DNA of 64,000 nucleotides from Gordonia jinghuaiqii (GTDB lineage: Bacteria; Actinomycetota; Actinomycetes; Mycobacteriales; Mycobacteriaceae): the NCBI RefSeq assembly GCF_014041935.1, contig NZ_CP059491.1:2356001-2420000 (forward strand). The letters run 5' to 3'. Below the pieces are notes generated by a model that had not been told where the DNA came from, made no database searches, and saw only the letters and a list, made by a program, of their open reading frames with translations. Position numbers and translations under genes: made by a program. This document shows, one piece after another, positions 49,042 to 57,353 of this stretch (positions are counted from its first letter, which is position 1; each line of letters starts with the position of its first letter).

Positions 49042-49953
49042 CCGACGATCGCCGGTCTCCGCGCCTTCGTCGCCCTCGCGAATCGACGCCACTTCGGCAC
49101 GGCAGCAACGGATCTGGGAGTGAGTCAACCTTCGCTGTCCCAGGCGCTGTCGGCGCTGGAGGCCGGACTCGGGGTGACCCTGGTGGAGCGTACGACCCGC
49201 CGCGTCCTGGTGACCGCGGACGGGGCCGAACTGCTGCCGCGGGCGATCGCGGCGGTGGAGGCCGTCGACGAGTTCACCTCGGCCGCAGCGGGTGCCGGGC
49301 AGCCGTTGCACGGAACCCTGCGAGTGGGCGTCATCCCCACCGTCGCGCCGTATGTGCTGCCGACGCTTCTGCGCGGTTTCGGCGACCGGCTCCCGGAGTT
49401 GCGGCCCCGGGTCGTCGAGGAGCAGACCGCGCGTCTGGTCGAGCAGTTACGTCTCGGCACGCTCGACGTCGCACTGCTCGCGCTACCCGTCGAGGTTGCC
49501 GGGATTGCCGAGATCCCCATCTACCGTGAGGATTTCGTGCTGGCGCTGCCCTCGGGCCATGCGCTGGCGGGTCGACGCCGGGTCGACCCGACCGCTCTGG
49601 CCGATCTGCCGCTCCTCCTCCTCGATGAAGGGCATTGCCTGCGCGACCAGGCGTTGGAGGTGTGCCGGCTGGCGGGCGTACGGCCCGATCTCGGGCAGAC
49701 TCGGGCGGCGTCGTTGACCACCGCCGTGCACTGCGTCGCCGGCGGCCTCGGCGTGACCCTCATCCCGGAGACGGCGGTCGCCTCGGAGACCGCATCGGGA
49801 GACCTCGCGACGGCGACCTTCGCCACACCGCGACCAGGCCGTCGCATCGGTCTGGTGTTCCGGCGCTCGGCGCGTCACGAGGAGGCCTACCGCGAACTCG
49901 CCACGGTCGTCGGCGATCTCGTCGCCGCGAACGGAGCGGTGAGGCGGCTCTGA
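49021..49953 (+). CDS. oxyR: Peroxide-sensing LysR regulator OxyR
   Basis: A 310-residue LysR regulator with helix-turn-helix '[42 protein letters not shown]' and an effector domain carrying the two redox cysteines in [15 protein letters not shown], as in OxyR. Divergent from ahpC-ahpD, which it should activate after oxidation. Unlike M. tuberculosis, whose oxyR is decayed, this copy is intact. A leaderless -10 favours ATG 49021; nested dyads cover its own start. Confidence 0.93.
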   Translation: MPDKTYQPTIAGLRAFVALANRRHFGTAATDLGVSQPSLSQALSALEAGLGVTLVERTTRRVLVTADGAELLPRAIAAVEAVDEFTSAAAGAGQPLHGTLRVGVIPTVAPYVLPTLLRGFGDRLPELRPRVVEEQTARLVEQLRLGTLDVALLALPVEVAGIAEIPIYREDFVLALPSGHALAGRRRVDPTALADLPLLLLDEGHCLRDQALEVCRLAGVRPDLGQTRAASLTTAVHCVAGGLGVTLIPETAVASETASGDLATATFATPRPGRRIGLVFRRSARHEEAYRELATVVGDLVAANGAVRRL

Positions 49954-49969
49954 GGCCACGCACGGGGGC

Positions 49970-52078
49970 TCAGGCGCCGGCGGCCTGCGCCGCGAGGGCC
50001 TCCCACTCGTCGACCAGACTGGAGTCGACCTCGCGGATCATGGTCCCGAGGTTCTCCACGATCTGTTCGATCTCCGGGGTGACCGCGCTCGTCGGAACAC
50101 CTTGCCGCAGAACGCGGTAACAGTCCGACAGGTAACGGAGCAGCACGCCCTCGCTGCGGGCGAGGCCGTAGGCGGAGATCAGCTCGGTGAAGGTCATCGC
50201 CTTCTCCAGCATCTCGCGGAGCACCGATTTCGGCGCCGGCGGGAACGACGACACCCACGGATGGCCGCGGCGGTAGATCTCGAAGGCCGCGAAGATCTCC
50301 TCGGCGAGTGGCTGCGGCCAGGTGATCTCCTCGAGCCGCGTCATGCGCTCCTCGTACTCGATGCCGTCCGCCTTCATCTCGGCGATCGCGGCATCGCGCG
50401 CAACCTTGCGCTGGGCGATCAGCATCGGCCTCGGGTTCTCGAGAGTCGACTCCAACACCGAGACCACGTCGAGTGCGTACGTGGAGGATTCGGTGTCGAG
50501 TAGCTCGAAGGTCGCGAGGGCGAACGCCGACAGCGGGCTGGTGAGCGCGAAGTTCGCGGGCATGTCGACACTGAGCGCGATGTGTCGGCCGGTGGCGTCG
50601 GGGGAGTCGAGCTGCACGACGATCCCGGCGTCGCGCAGGCCGCGATACAACTCGATCGTGTGCTTGATGTGGCGGATCTGGCGGTCGCGGGGTTCGTGGT
50701 TGTCCTCGAGCAGGTGGCGCATCGCGGCAAAGCAGTCACCCGGACGTGCGAGCACTTCGAGCAGCATCGCGGTCGTCATCTGGAAGTGGCTGCGCAACGG
50801 CTCGTCCGGCGCGTCGATCAGCTGGGTGAAGGTCTTCTCACCCCACGAGACGAAACCCTCGGGAGGCTTCTTGCGCACCAGCTTCCGCAGCTTCTTCGGG
50901 TCGTCACCCGCCTTGGCGACGGCCCGGGCGTTGTCGACGTCGTGGTCGGGGGCCTGGGCGACGACGTAACCGATGGTGTCGAACCCGGCGCGGCCGGCGC
51001 GGCCGGCGATCTGGTGGAACTCGCGGGCCCGGAGGCGGCGGACCCGACGGCCGTCGTACTTGCTCAGTCCGGCGAACAACACCGTGCGGATCGGCACGTT
51101 GATGCCCACCCCGAGCGTGTCGGTCCCGGCGATCACCTTCAACAAGCCCTGTTGGGCGAGGCGTTCCACGAGACGGCGATACCGGGGGAGCATTCCCGCG
51201 TGGTGCACGCCGATTCCCGAGCGGAGCAGCTTCGACAATGTGTTGCCGAATCCGGTGGAGAAGCGGAAGTCGCCGATCGCCTCGGCGATGGCGGCCTTCT
51301 CGGCCTTGTCGCAGATCTTGACGCTGAGCAGTGCCTGCGCCCGTTCGACGGCGGCGGCCTGGGTGAAGTGCACCACATAGACCGGCGCACGACCGCGATC
51401 GACGAGTTGCTCGATGGTCTCGTGGATCGGTGTCATCGCGTAGGTGTGTTCGAGTGGGACCGGTCGCTGGACGCCGGTGACCTCGACGGTGTCGCGACCG
51501 GTGCGGCGGGTGAGGTCGTCGACGAAGAACGAGACGTCGCCGAGCGTCGCCGACATCAACAGGAACTGCGTCGAGGGCAGTTCGATGAGCGGGACCTGCC
51601 AGGCCCAGCCGCGGTCGGGTTCGCCGTAGTAGTGGAACTCGTCGGCGACGAGGGTCCCGATGTCGCTGTCCTTGCCGGCGGCCAGGGCCAGATTGGCCAC
51701 GATCTCCGCGGTCGCGCAGACGATCGGGGCGTCGGGGTTGACCGCGGCGTCACCGGTGAGCAGACCCACCTGGTCGGCCCCGAACATGTCACACAACTCG
51801 AAGAACTTCTCGCTCACCAGCGCCTTGATGGGCGCGGTGTAGAAGGCGCGCTCACCCCGGCATCGTGCGAAGTAGAGCGCGCCCGCGGCGACGAGGGACT
51901 TACCCGAGCCGGTCGGCGTCGCGAGGATGACGTGGCTCCCGGCCAGCAGCTCGAGCAGAGACTCCTCTTGATGCGGGTAGAGGTCGAGCCCACGCCGGGC
52001 CCACCACTGGGTGTACTGCTCGAGTGCGGCGTCCTCGTCGTCGGTGACGACGAGTCCCGGGGTGCTCAGATCGGTGAT
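49970..52078 (-). CDS. DEAD/DEAH (Ski2-like) helicase with DUF3516; non-standard start codon
   Basis: A superfamily-2 helicase: Walker A TPTGSGKS (residues 54-61), DExH motif as VADEFHYYG, SAT in LLMSATLGD, motif VI 'EFHQIAGRAGRAGFD', then a DUF3516-type C-terminal region. The frame needed for Walker A contains no ATG, GTG or TTG upstream; the first standard start (GTG 51817) would remove it. The frame is open back past ATC 52078, which has GAGGG 6 bases upstream, overlaps the PAC2 gene by 13 bases and yields 702 residues. CTG 52069 is an alternative. The C-terminus ends soon after 'SLVDEWEAL'. Confidence 0.82.
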   Translation of the reverse strand: MTDLSTPGLVVTDDEDAALEQYTQWWARRGLDLYPHQEESLLELLAGSHVILATPTGSGKSLVAAGALYFARCRGERAFYTAPIKALVSEKFFELCDMFGADQVGLLTGDAAVNPDAPIVCATAEIVANLALAAGKDSDIGTLVADEFHYYGEPDRGWAWQVPLIELPSTQFLLMSATLGDVSFFVDDLTRRTGRDTVEVTGVQRPVPLEHTYAMTPIHETIEQLVDRGRAPVYVVHFTQAAAVERAQALLSVKICDKAEKAAIAEAIGDFRFSTGFGNTLSKLLRSGIGVHHAGMLPRYRRLVERLAQQGLLKVIAGTDTLGVGINVPIRTVLFAGLSKYDGRRVRRLRAREFHQIAGRAGRAGFDTIGYVVAQAPDHDVDNARAVAKAGDDPKKLRKLVRKKPPEGFVSWGEKTFTQLIDAPDEPLRSHFQMTTAMLLEVLARPGDCFAAMRHLLEDNHEPRDRQIRHIKHTIELYRGLRDAGIVVQLDSPDATGRHIALSVDMPANFALTSPLSAFALATFELLDTESSTYALDVVSVLESTLENPRPMLIAQRKVARDAAIAEMKADGIEYEERMTRLEEITWPQPLAEEIFAAFEIYRRGHPWVSSFPPAPKSVLREMLEKAMTFTELISAYGLARSEGVLLRYLSDCYRVLRQGVPTSAVTPEIEQIVENLGTMIREVDSSLVDEWEALAAQAAGA

Positions 52079-53037
52079 TGTGGACCCTCGTCCCCAGATC
52101 CCGCGTCCCCGTTGTTGGCCTGTTCGGCCAGGAACCTCTCGAGCTCGGCACCGAGTTCCTCACCGCTGGGCAGTGATTCCTCGGCGGCCAGCAACGATGC
52201 CCGCTCCTGGGCGGCCTGGGTGAACGTGTCGTACTGGGTCTCGAGTGCGGCCACCACCGACTCGATCTCCGCATTGCCCTCGACCTCGGTGTCGACCTGG
52301 GCCCGGACCTTCTCCGCCGCGCTGTCGAGTGCGGCGAGGGGTAGGTCGAGTCCGGTGAGTTCGGAGACCGCCGCCAGCAGACGTGCCGAGGCGGCGGGGT
52401 AGTTGGTCTGGGCGAGGTAGTGCGGCACATGGACCGACAGCCCCGAGGCCCGGTAGTCGTGCTGGCCCATGCGCAGCTCGAGCAGCATCGAAGCGCTGGC
52501 GGGCAGTTTCATCGCCGAACCCCAGCGGGGGAGGTCGCCCAGAGCGTCGGTGTCGCTGCCGTGCGCGGTGATCGACGGCGGCCGGGTGTGCGGCACGGCC
52601 ATCGGGATCGCGTTGAGGCCGATCACATCGGTGACGCCGAGCCGATCGCTCAAGCGGCGTACCGCGTCGACGAACTGCTCCCAGCGCAGATCCGGTTCGG
52701 AACCGGCGAGCAACAGGAATCCCTTGCCCGCGTTGTCCCGGATCGCGTGGAGCGTCAGCGCAGGCATCTCGACGTCGGTGAAGGTCTCACCGCTGAACGA
52801 GATCGTCGGCCGGCGTGAGCGGTAGTCCATCAGCTCATCCGACGAGAACGTCGCGACCAGCTCGGACTCCAGGCTGTCGCGCAGATGGGTGGCTGCCAGC
52901 GCCACCGCGTGGCCGGCGTCGGCGAACCCCTCGAGCGCATGGATCAGTACCGGTCCCGTGCCATCGGGCCGGGTCACCTGCGGAGCGGGAAAGGCGAGTT
53001 CATACAGCGCGTCGTCGCGCGCGGATTGCTCGTCCAC
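52066..53037 (-). CDS. PAC2-family protein (Rv2714-like)
   Basis: A 323-residue PAC2 (proteasome-assembly-chaperone-like) protein: 'PVLIHALEGFADAGHAVALAATHLRDSLE', 'VATFSSDELMDYRSRRPTISF', 'LLLAGSEPDLRWEQFV' and 'GLNAIPMAVPHTRPPSITAHGSD', followed by 'GLSVHVPHYLAQTNYPAAS'. The C-terminal 90 residues are helical and acidic. Related to Rv2714. GTG 53037 has AAGGAGGG 7 bases upstream. It overlaps the helicase start, so the two are likely cotranscribed. Partner or substrate unknown. Confidence 0.88.
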   Translation of the reverse strand: MDEQSARDDALYELAFPAPQVTRPDGTGPVLIHALEGFADAGHAVALAATHLRDSLESELVATFSSDELMDYRSRRPTISFSGETFTDVEMPALTLHAIRDNAGKGFLLLAGSEPDLRWEQFVDAVRRLSDRLGVTDVIGLNAIPMAVPHTRPPSITAHGSDTDALGDLPRWGSAMKLPASASMLLELRMGQHDYRASGLSVHVPHYLAQTNYPAASARLLAAVSELTGLDLPLAALDSAAEKVRAQVDTEVEGNAEIESVVAALETQYDTFTQAAQERASLLAAEESLPSGEELGAELERFLAEQANNGDAGSGDEGPQSPI

Positions 53038-53058
53038 GTCGTCCCTCCTTCACATAGC

Positions 53059-53078
53059 AGCCGTTCTCGAGAACAGCT
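53059..53078. promoter_or_regulatory. Palindrome upstream of the PAC2 gene
   Basis: GTTCTCGAGAAC (53063-53074) is a perfect 12-bp palindrome; after one mismatch on each side the symmetry continues with AGC/GCT. It lies 21 bases before the PAC2 GTG start. It is not a LexA box, because the half sites face the other way. Confidence 0.45.
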
Positions 53079-53241
53079 GGACATCCATTGTCTCGTACCG
53101 CACAGGCGGACGGCCACTCGCCTCGGCCGTGCCGGGGCACGAATCGTCACCGCGGTCCAACGCCGCCATCACGCCGGTGATTCCCGAGAGGGGTGTGTCA
53201 CCCTCCCGCGGGGCGGGTCGGCGGTGGCACAGTAGACCGTT

Positions 53242-53940
53242 GTGACCCATCCGACCGCTCTGCGCCGACGTCTGCCCGTCCTGCTCACCACCGCCGCGTG
53301 CGTCGCGCTGGCGGGTTGCGTGATGACGGCCTGCGCGGTCGGGGGCGATCCGTCGCCGTCGAGCCCGGATCTGTCGTCCCGCTCGGTGGCGGCCTCGGAT
53401 TTCCCGGCGGGCCAGGCGAGTTCGATCCCGCCGCAGGCGATCGCCAACGCCCTCGCCGACATCACCGGGAGCGGGGTTCCGGGGAGGACACAGGGCACCG
53501 AGGTGGCGCCGGCGGAGTGCGCTCCGGCTCCGGTCCCCGCCGACGGTGCGGTCGCCTTCCTCGGGCCGGGTGCCGGGGAGCGGTCGACGCTGACCACCGT
53601 CGTCGCCAACGTCGACACCTCACTCGACGACGTGGTCGGTCTGGCGCAGCGGTGCCCGCAGATCACGACGAGCACGTTCGGTGCGACATCGACGGTCACC
53701 ACCGAGGTGTTGCCCGCACCGCAGGCGCCCGACGGCGTCGCGACGGCGACCATCCGGCGCACCATCGTCACCGGTGGGCCGGCGCCGCTGACGACCAGCT
53801 CGCTCGCGCTCCTCGGTGAACGCGGCGGGGTGCGCGTCTACACCGAGTACCGGTGGCCGGCAGCGGGTCCGGTGCCGGCCGACGACGCCGCCGCACTCGA
53901 CGAGCTGTTCACCAAGGCGGTGTCCGCGGCCTTCGGCTGA
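53242..53940 (+). CDS. Putative secreted lipoprotein, function unknown
   Basis: A 232-residue protein with a signal peptide (LRRRLPVLLTTAACVALAGC) whose LAGC is a lipobox candidate; a second Cys-containing option (MTAC) follows five residues later. The mature part is Ser/Pro/Thr rich, has two more cysteines ('APAECAPAP' and 'AQRCPQ') that could form a disulfide, and a C-terminal beta-rich region 'VRVYTEYRWP'. It resembles small actinobacterial sensor-domain-type lipoproteins in layout only. GTG 53242 lacks an obvious ribosome binding site. Confidence 0.72.
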   Translation: MTHPTALRRRLPVLLTTAACVALAGCVMTACAVGGDPSPSSPDLSSRSVAASDFPAGQASSIPPQAIANALADITGSGVPGRTQGTEVAPAECAPAPVPADGAVAFLGPGAGERSTLTTVVANVDTSLDDVVGLAQRCPQITTSTFGATSTVTTEVLPAPQAPDGVATATIRRTIVTGGPAPLTTSSLALLGERGGVRVYTEYRWPAAGPVPADDAAALDELFTKAVSAAFG

Positions 53941-53954
53941 GGCAGCCGGGCATC

Positions 53955-53983
53955 TGTGGATGAACCTCCCGGAGTTGTCCACA
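53955..53983. promoter_or_regulatory. Pair of convergent DnaA-box-like sequences
   Basis: TTGTCCACA at 53975-53983 is an exact high-GC-type DnaA box; TCATCCACA (53955-53963, minus strand) differs by one base from TTATCCACA. They face each other, 11 bases apart, in the 93-base gap before the DUF4192 gene. Confidence 0.5.
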
Positions 53984-54033
53984 GCCGGCGCCGCCCGCCG
54001 TGCCGGCGGCGTGGGCGGGCCGATGCTGAGCCC

Positions 54034-55185
54034 ATGCCCACACTCTCGACGCGGGGACCTCTCGACCCCGGCGTACTGCTCACCGCGATTCCCGCCCTGC
54101 TCGGCTTCGTGCCGGAACGCTCGATCATCGTCATCGCCTTCGCCGCCGATCGCAGCGTGTCCGCAACGATGCGCCATGACCTCGCCCTCGACACCGGAGG
54201 CGCTCCGACGCCGGAGTTTCTCGCGGTGCTCGCCGGCCTCGGCGACATCACCCGCTCCTACGGGGCCGAAGAAGCGGTGGCCGTCGTCGTCGACGACCGG
54301 TTTCCGACCGACGACGCCCGCTACCGTCGCGTCCAGGCCATCGCCGACCGGCATTTCGCCGCCGTCGGAGGGATCGCCGTAGGATTCGGTCTCGCCGAAT
54401 TCGACTGCGGTGCACCGTGGTCGGTCACCTGGTGTCCCGACGGGCAGGCCTGGGCGGTACACGTGCCCGGCGAGCGGGCCGGCCACCTCGACGACCCGCA
54501 GAGCTGCCCGACCGCGATCTCGGAGGCGGTGCGATCGGGCAGGCGGATTCTTCCGCGCCGTGCGGAGATGCGGACCATGCTCGAACCACTCGACGGAGAA
54601 TGCAGCGCGGCGCGGCCGGGTCCGCAGTGCACCGACTGCCCCATCGCCTGGGTGAGGACGGTCCGGAACCCGACGCCCGAGTTTCTCGATCTGGACCGCA
54701 CCGATCTGGACCGCGCAGGGACCTCTGAGCATTCCGAGTCGGTGGTCGCCATGGGCGCGGTGATGGAGTCCGTGATCGGGGCCGGGAAGCAGCTGGACTG
54801 CGGTCGGGTGGCACTTCTCGAACACGCGATCCTTCGGCTCGACGTGCGCGACGCCGCACTCGCGCTCGCCGTCACCGACCTGCGCGATCGGGCCGAACTG
54901 CTCTGGCGGGAACTGACCCGACGCCTCACCGGACGAGGACGCGCCAGCGCCGCCACCCTGCTGGCCCACCTGCACTACATCGGTGGGGAGGGCGCCTACG
55001 CGGGCGCGGCGCTCGACGTGGCGTTGGAGTGCGACCCGCACTGGAAGCTCGCCTCGCTGCTCGACACCGCACTGCGTGCGGGTGTCCGTCCGACGATGCT
55101 GTGGGAGATGATCGACGACTCCTACGCCGTCGCCGCCGAACTGGGTGCCCATCTCCCCGATGCCACCAGACGGGCCGCCGGGTGA
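54034..55185 (+). CDS. DUF4192 protein
   Basis: A 383-residue actinobacterial DUF4192 protein: 'DPGVLLTAIPALLGFVPERSIIVIAF' near the start, 'AEFDCGAPWSVTW', and the C-terminal helical 'LLAHLHYIGGEGAYAGAALDVALECDPHWKLASLLD', a stretch typical of the family. A CSAARPGPQCTDC region has four cysteines in all around residues 189-203, possibly metal binding. ATG 54034 lacks a clear ribosome binding site. It converges on ideR. Function unknown. Confidence 0.82.
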   Translation: MPTLSTRGPLDPGVLLTAIPALLGFVPERSIIVIAFAADRSVSATMRHDLALDTGGAPTPEFLAVLAGLGDITRSYGAEEAVAVVVDDRFPTDDARYRRVQAIADRHFAAVGGIAVGFGLAEFDCGAPWSVTWCPDGQAWAVHVPGERAGHLDDPQSCPTAISEAVRSGRRILPRRAEMRTMLEPLDGECSAARPGPQCTDCPIAWVRTVRNPTPEFLDLDRTDLDRAGTSEHSESVVAMGAVMESVIGAGKQLDCGRVALLEHAILRLDVRDAALALAVTDLRDRAELLWRELTRRLTGRGRASAATLLAHLHYIGGEGAYAGAALDVALECDPHWKLASLLDTALRAGVRPTMLWEMIDDSYAVAAELGAHLPDATRRAAG

Positions 55186-55195
55186 GACGGGCGGT

Positions 55196-55229
55196 TCAGA
55201 ACTGTCGTTGTGTCAGAACTGTCGTTGTG
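55196..55229. repeat. 2 x 17-bp direct repeat between DUF4192 and ideR
   Basis: TCAGAACTGTCGTTGTG occurs twice without interruption in the 44-base gap between the convergent genes, ending at the ideR stop codon. Confidence 0.75.
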
Positions 55230-55925
55230 TCAGACCTTCTCGACCACTTTTTCCACGAACACCGAATGCGCCATGTCCGGCGACAGCTCGAGCCCGTCGT
55301 GGCCGGGCGTGTCGATGGTGATGGTGCCGGCGGAATTGGTCACGGTCACGCGTGCATTCGGCACGACGCCGGCCTCGCGCAACTGGCCGATCAGTCCGGT
55401 GTCGGACTGGGCGTGCTCGGAGAGCCGCCGGACTATCACCGGCACGGTCTCGCCGGGCGGCAGGTCGGCCAGGCGGATCGATCCGTCATCGGCCGAGGGC
55501 GCCTCGACGCCGAGCAACTCCAGCCCGGGGATCGGATTGCCGTACGGCGACGTCGTCGGATACTCCAGCACCGCGAGGAGACGTCGTTCGACATTCTCGC
55601 TCATCACGTGCTCCCAGCGGCAGGCCTCCTCGTGGACCTGATCCCAGGGCATCCCGATGACGTCGACGAGCAGGCGCTCGGCCAGGCGATGCTTGCGCAT
55701 CACCGCGACGGCCAGCGAACGGCCCCGCTCGGTGAGTTCGAGGTGACGGTCGCCCGCCACGCGGAGGAGTCCGTCCCGTTCCATCCGGGCAACGGTCTGG
55801 GAGACGGTGGGACCGCTTTGGTCCAGACGCTCGGCGATGCGCGCCCGCAGCGGCACGATGCCCTCTTCTTCGAGGTCGTAGATCGTCCGCAAGTACATCT
55901 CGGTGGTGTCAACCAGGTCGTTCAC
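55230..55925 (-). CDS. ideR: Iron-dependent regulator IdeR/DtxR
   Basis: Fe2+-activated repressor of siderophore genes and activator of iron storage. The 231-residue protein starts VNDLVDTTEMYLRTIYDLEE. Numbered from GTG 55925 the metal ligands fall at the standard positions Met10, His79, Glu83, His98, Cys102, Glu105 and His106, which decides this start over TTG 55934. The winged helix ('ERLDQSGPTVSQTVARMERDG') and C-terminal SH3-like domain are complete. AAGGG precedes the start. It is divergent from acuC. Confidence 0.96.
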   Translation of the reverse strand: MNDLVDTTEMYLRTIYDLEEEGIVPLRARIAERLDQSGPTVSQTVARMERDGLLRVAGDRHLELTERGRSLAVAVMRKHRLAERLLVDVIGMPWDQVHEEACRWEHVMSENVERRLLAVLEYPTTSPYGNPIPGLELLGVEAPSADDGSIRLADLPPGETVPVIVRRLSEHAQSDTGLIGQLREAGVVPNARVTVTNSAGTITIDTPGHDGLELSPDMAHSVFVEKVVEKV

Positions 55926-56073
55926 TATGCGCAATCCCTTTCGTCCCCGCCAAGATTACCCTCTTCGGGCCCTGTGACCCCCGACTCGTGTGGCCGCTGG
56001 TCGCAGACCGGTGTCAGACGGCCGTCGCGGAGTGTCCGAACCGACAACCGTGGCCCGTCGCGAGGTGTACCAC

Positions 56074-56079
56074 TAGCCT
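56074..56079 (+). promoter_or_regulatory. -10 hexamer upstream of the acuC leader ORF
   Basis: TAGCCT, 6 bases before GTG 56086, the same geometry as at the leaderless genes of the window. It would begin the acuC transcript at the first base of the eight-codon ORF. Confidence 0.5.
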
Positions 56080-56085
56080 GAATCC

Positions 56086-56112
56086 GTGAACAACGCTACG
56101 AGTGCCCGATGA
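56086..56112 (+). CDS. Leaderless eight-codon upstream ORF coupled to acuC
   Basis: GTG AAC AAC GCT ACG AGT GCC CGA TGA encodes V-N-N-A-T-S-A-R. The GTG coincides with the expected transcription start, and the TGA overlaps the acuC ATG as ATGA. acuC itself has no good ribosome binding site, so ribosomes terminating here could reinitiate at acuC. Prediction only. Confidence 0.4.
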   Translation: MNNATSAR

Positions 56113-57353
56113 CGACAGCTGTCATCTGGAGCGAGGACTTCCTGTCCTACCGCTGGGCCCACACCCACCCGATGAATCCCGTCCGACTCGCGCTGACGAT
56201 GACCTTGGCCCAGAGCCTCGGGATCCTCGACGGCGTGGAGACCGTGCCGCCGCAGGACGTCGACGACGATGCGCTGACCGTCGTGCACTCCCGCGACTAC
56301 GTCGACGCCGTGCGCGCCGTCGGGTCGGGGACGGCGTCGCTGTCGGGGCCGCTGCTCGAGCGGCTGTTCGGTCTCGGCGACGCCGACAATCCCGTCTTCG
56401 ACGGTATGCACGAGGCCGCCCGGCTCCTCGTCGGCGGCACCCTCGCCGCTGCGCAGACGGTTGCCTCCGGTGCGGCCACCCGCGCGGTCAACATCGGTGG
56501 CGGCATGCACCATGCGATGCGTTCGCGCGCCGCGGGATTCTGCATCTACAACGACTGCTCGATCGCGATCAGGTACCTGCTCGACAAGGGGTTCGACCGG
56601 ATCGCCTACATCGACGTCGACGCCCACCACGGCGACGGCGTCCAGGTGGAGTTCGCGGCGGACCCGCGGGTGATGACCGTCTCGCTGCATCAGCATCCCG
56701 CGACGCTGTGGCCGGGCACCGGCTGGCCGACCGAGGTCGGCGACGGCGACGCGCAGGGCAGCGCGGTCAACCTCGCGCTGATGCCCAACACCGAGGACCG
56801 GTTGTGGCTGCGCGCCTTTCATGCCGTGGTGCCGTCGCTGATCGCCGAGTTCAAACCGCAGATCATCGTCAGCCAGTGCGGTGCCGACAGCCATCGTGCC
56901 GACCCGCTCACCGACCTGTCACTGACCGTCGACGGTCAGCGCGCGGCGATGATCGCCATGCGCGACCTGGCCGACAAGTACTGCGAGGGACGGTGGATCG
57001 CGGTGGGCGGCGGGGGATACGGCGTGGTCAACGTGGTGCCGCGCAGCTGGACCCATCTGCTCGGAGTGGCGCTCGACCGGGAGGTCGACGTGACCACCGT
57101 CATCGACGAATCGTGGTGTGCCACCGCCGAACAGATCTCCCAGCAGGTGCATTCGGACTACGCCCGGCCGCCGGTCGGGGTGATGGGCGACGGCGGTGTG
57201 GTCGACTACCAGCCGTGGGACGGCGACGCCGGTCAGGAACCGCCGGAGGGGGTCGGCGCGAACGCTCAGCGACAGACCGATCGAGCCATCCTCGCGACCC
57301 GTCGCGCGGTGTACCCTCTGCACGGTCTCGACCCGGAGGATCCCCGTGACTGA
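56109..57353 (+). CDS. acuC: Acetoin-utilisation-type histone/lysine deacetylase AcuC
   Basis: Zn-dependent class I HDAC-like deacetylase, 414 residues. Catalytic features: paired His in GGGMHHAMRSRAAGFCIYND, zinc ligands in YIDVDAHHGDGVQ and QCGADSHRADPL, and the GGGGYG loop with catalytic Tyr. In Bacillus AcuC deacetylates acetyl-CoA synthetase; here the next gene, overlapping by 8 bases, is a Pat-like acetyltransferase, so the pair may set a reversible acetylation switch. Its own promoter seems to drive a leaderless upstream ORF. Confidence 0.92.
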   Translation: MTTAVIWSEDFLSYRWAHTHPMNPVRLALTMTLAQSLGILDGVETVPPQDVDDDALTVVHSRDYVDAVRAVGSGTASLSGPLLERLFGLGDADNPVFDGMHEAARLLVGGTLAAAQTVASGAATRAVNIGGGMHHAMRSRAAGFCIYNDCSIAIRYLLDKGFDRIAYIDVDAHHGDGVQVEFAADPRVMTVSLHQHPATLWPGTGWPTEVGDGDAQGSAVNLALMPNTEDRLWLRAFHAVVPSLIAEFKPQIIVSQCGADSHRADPLTDLSLTVDGQRAAMIAMRDLADKYCEGRWIAVGGGGYGVVNVVPRSWTHLLGVALDREVDVTTVIDESWCATAEQISQQVHSDYARPPVGVMGDGGVVDYQPWDGDAGQEPPEGVGANAQRQTDRAILATRRAVYPLHGLDPEDPRD

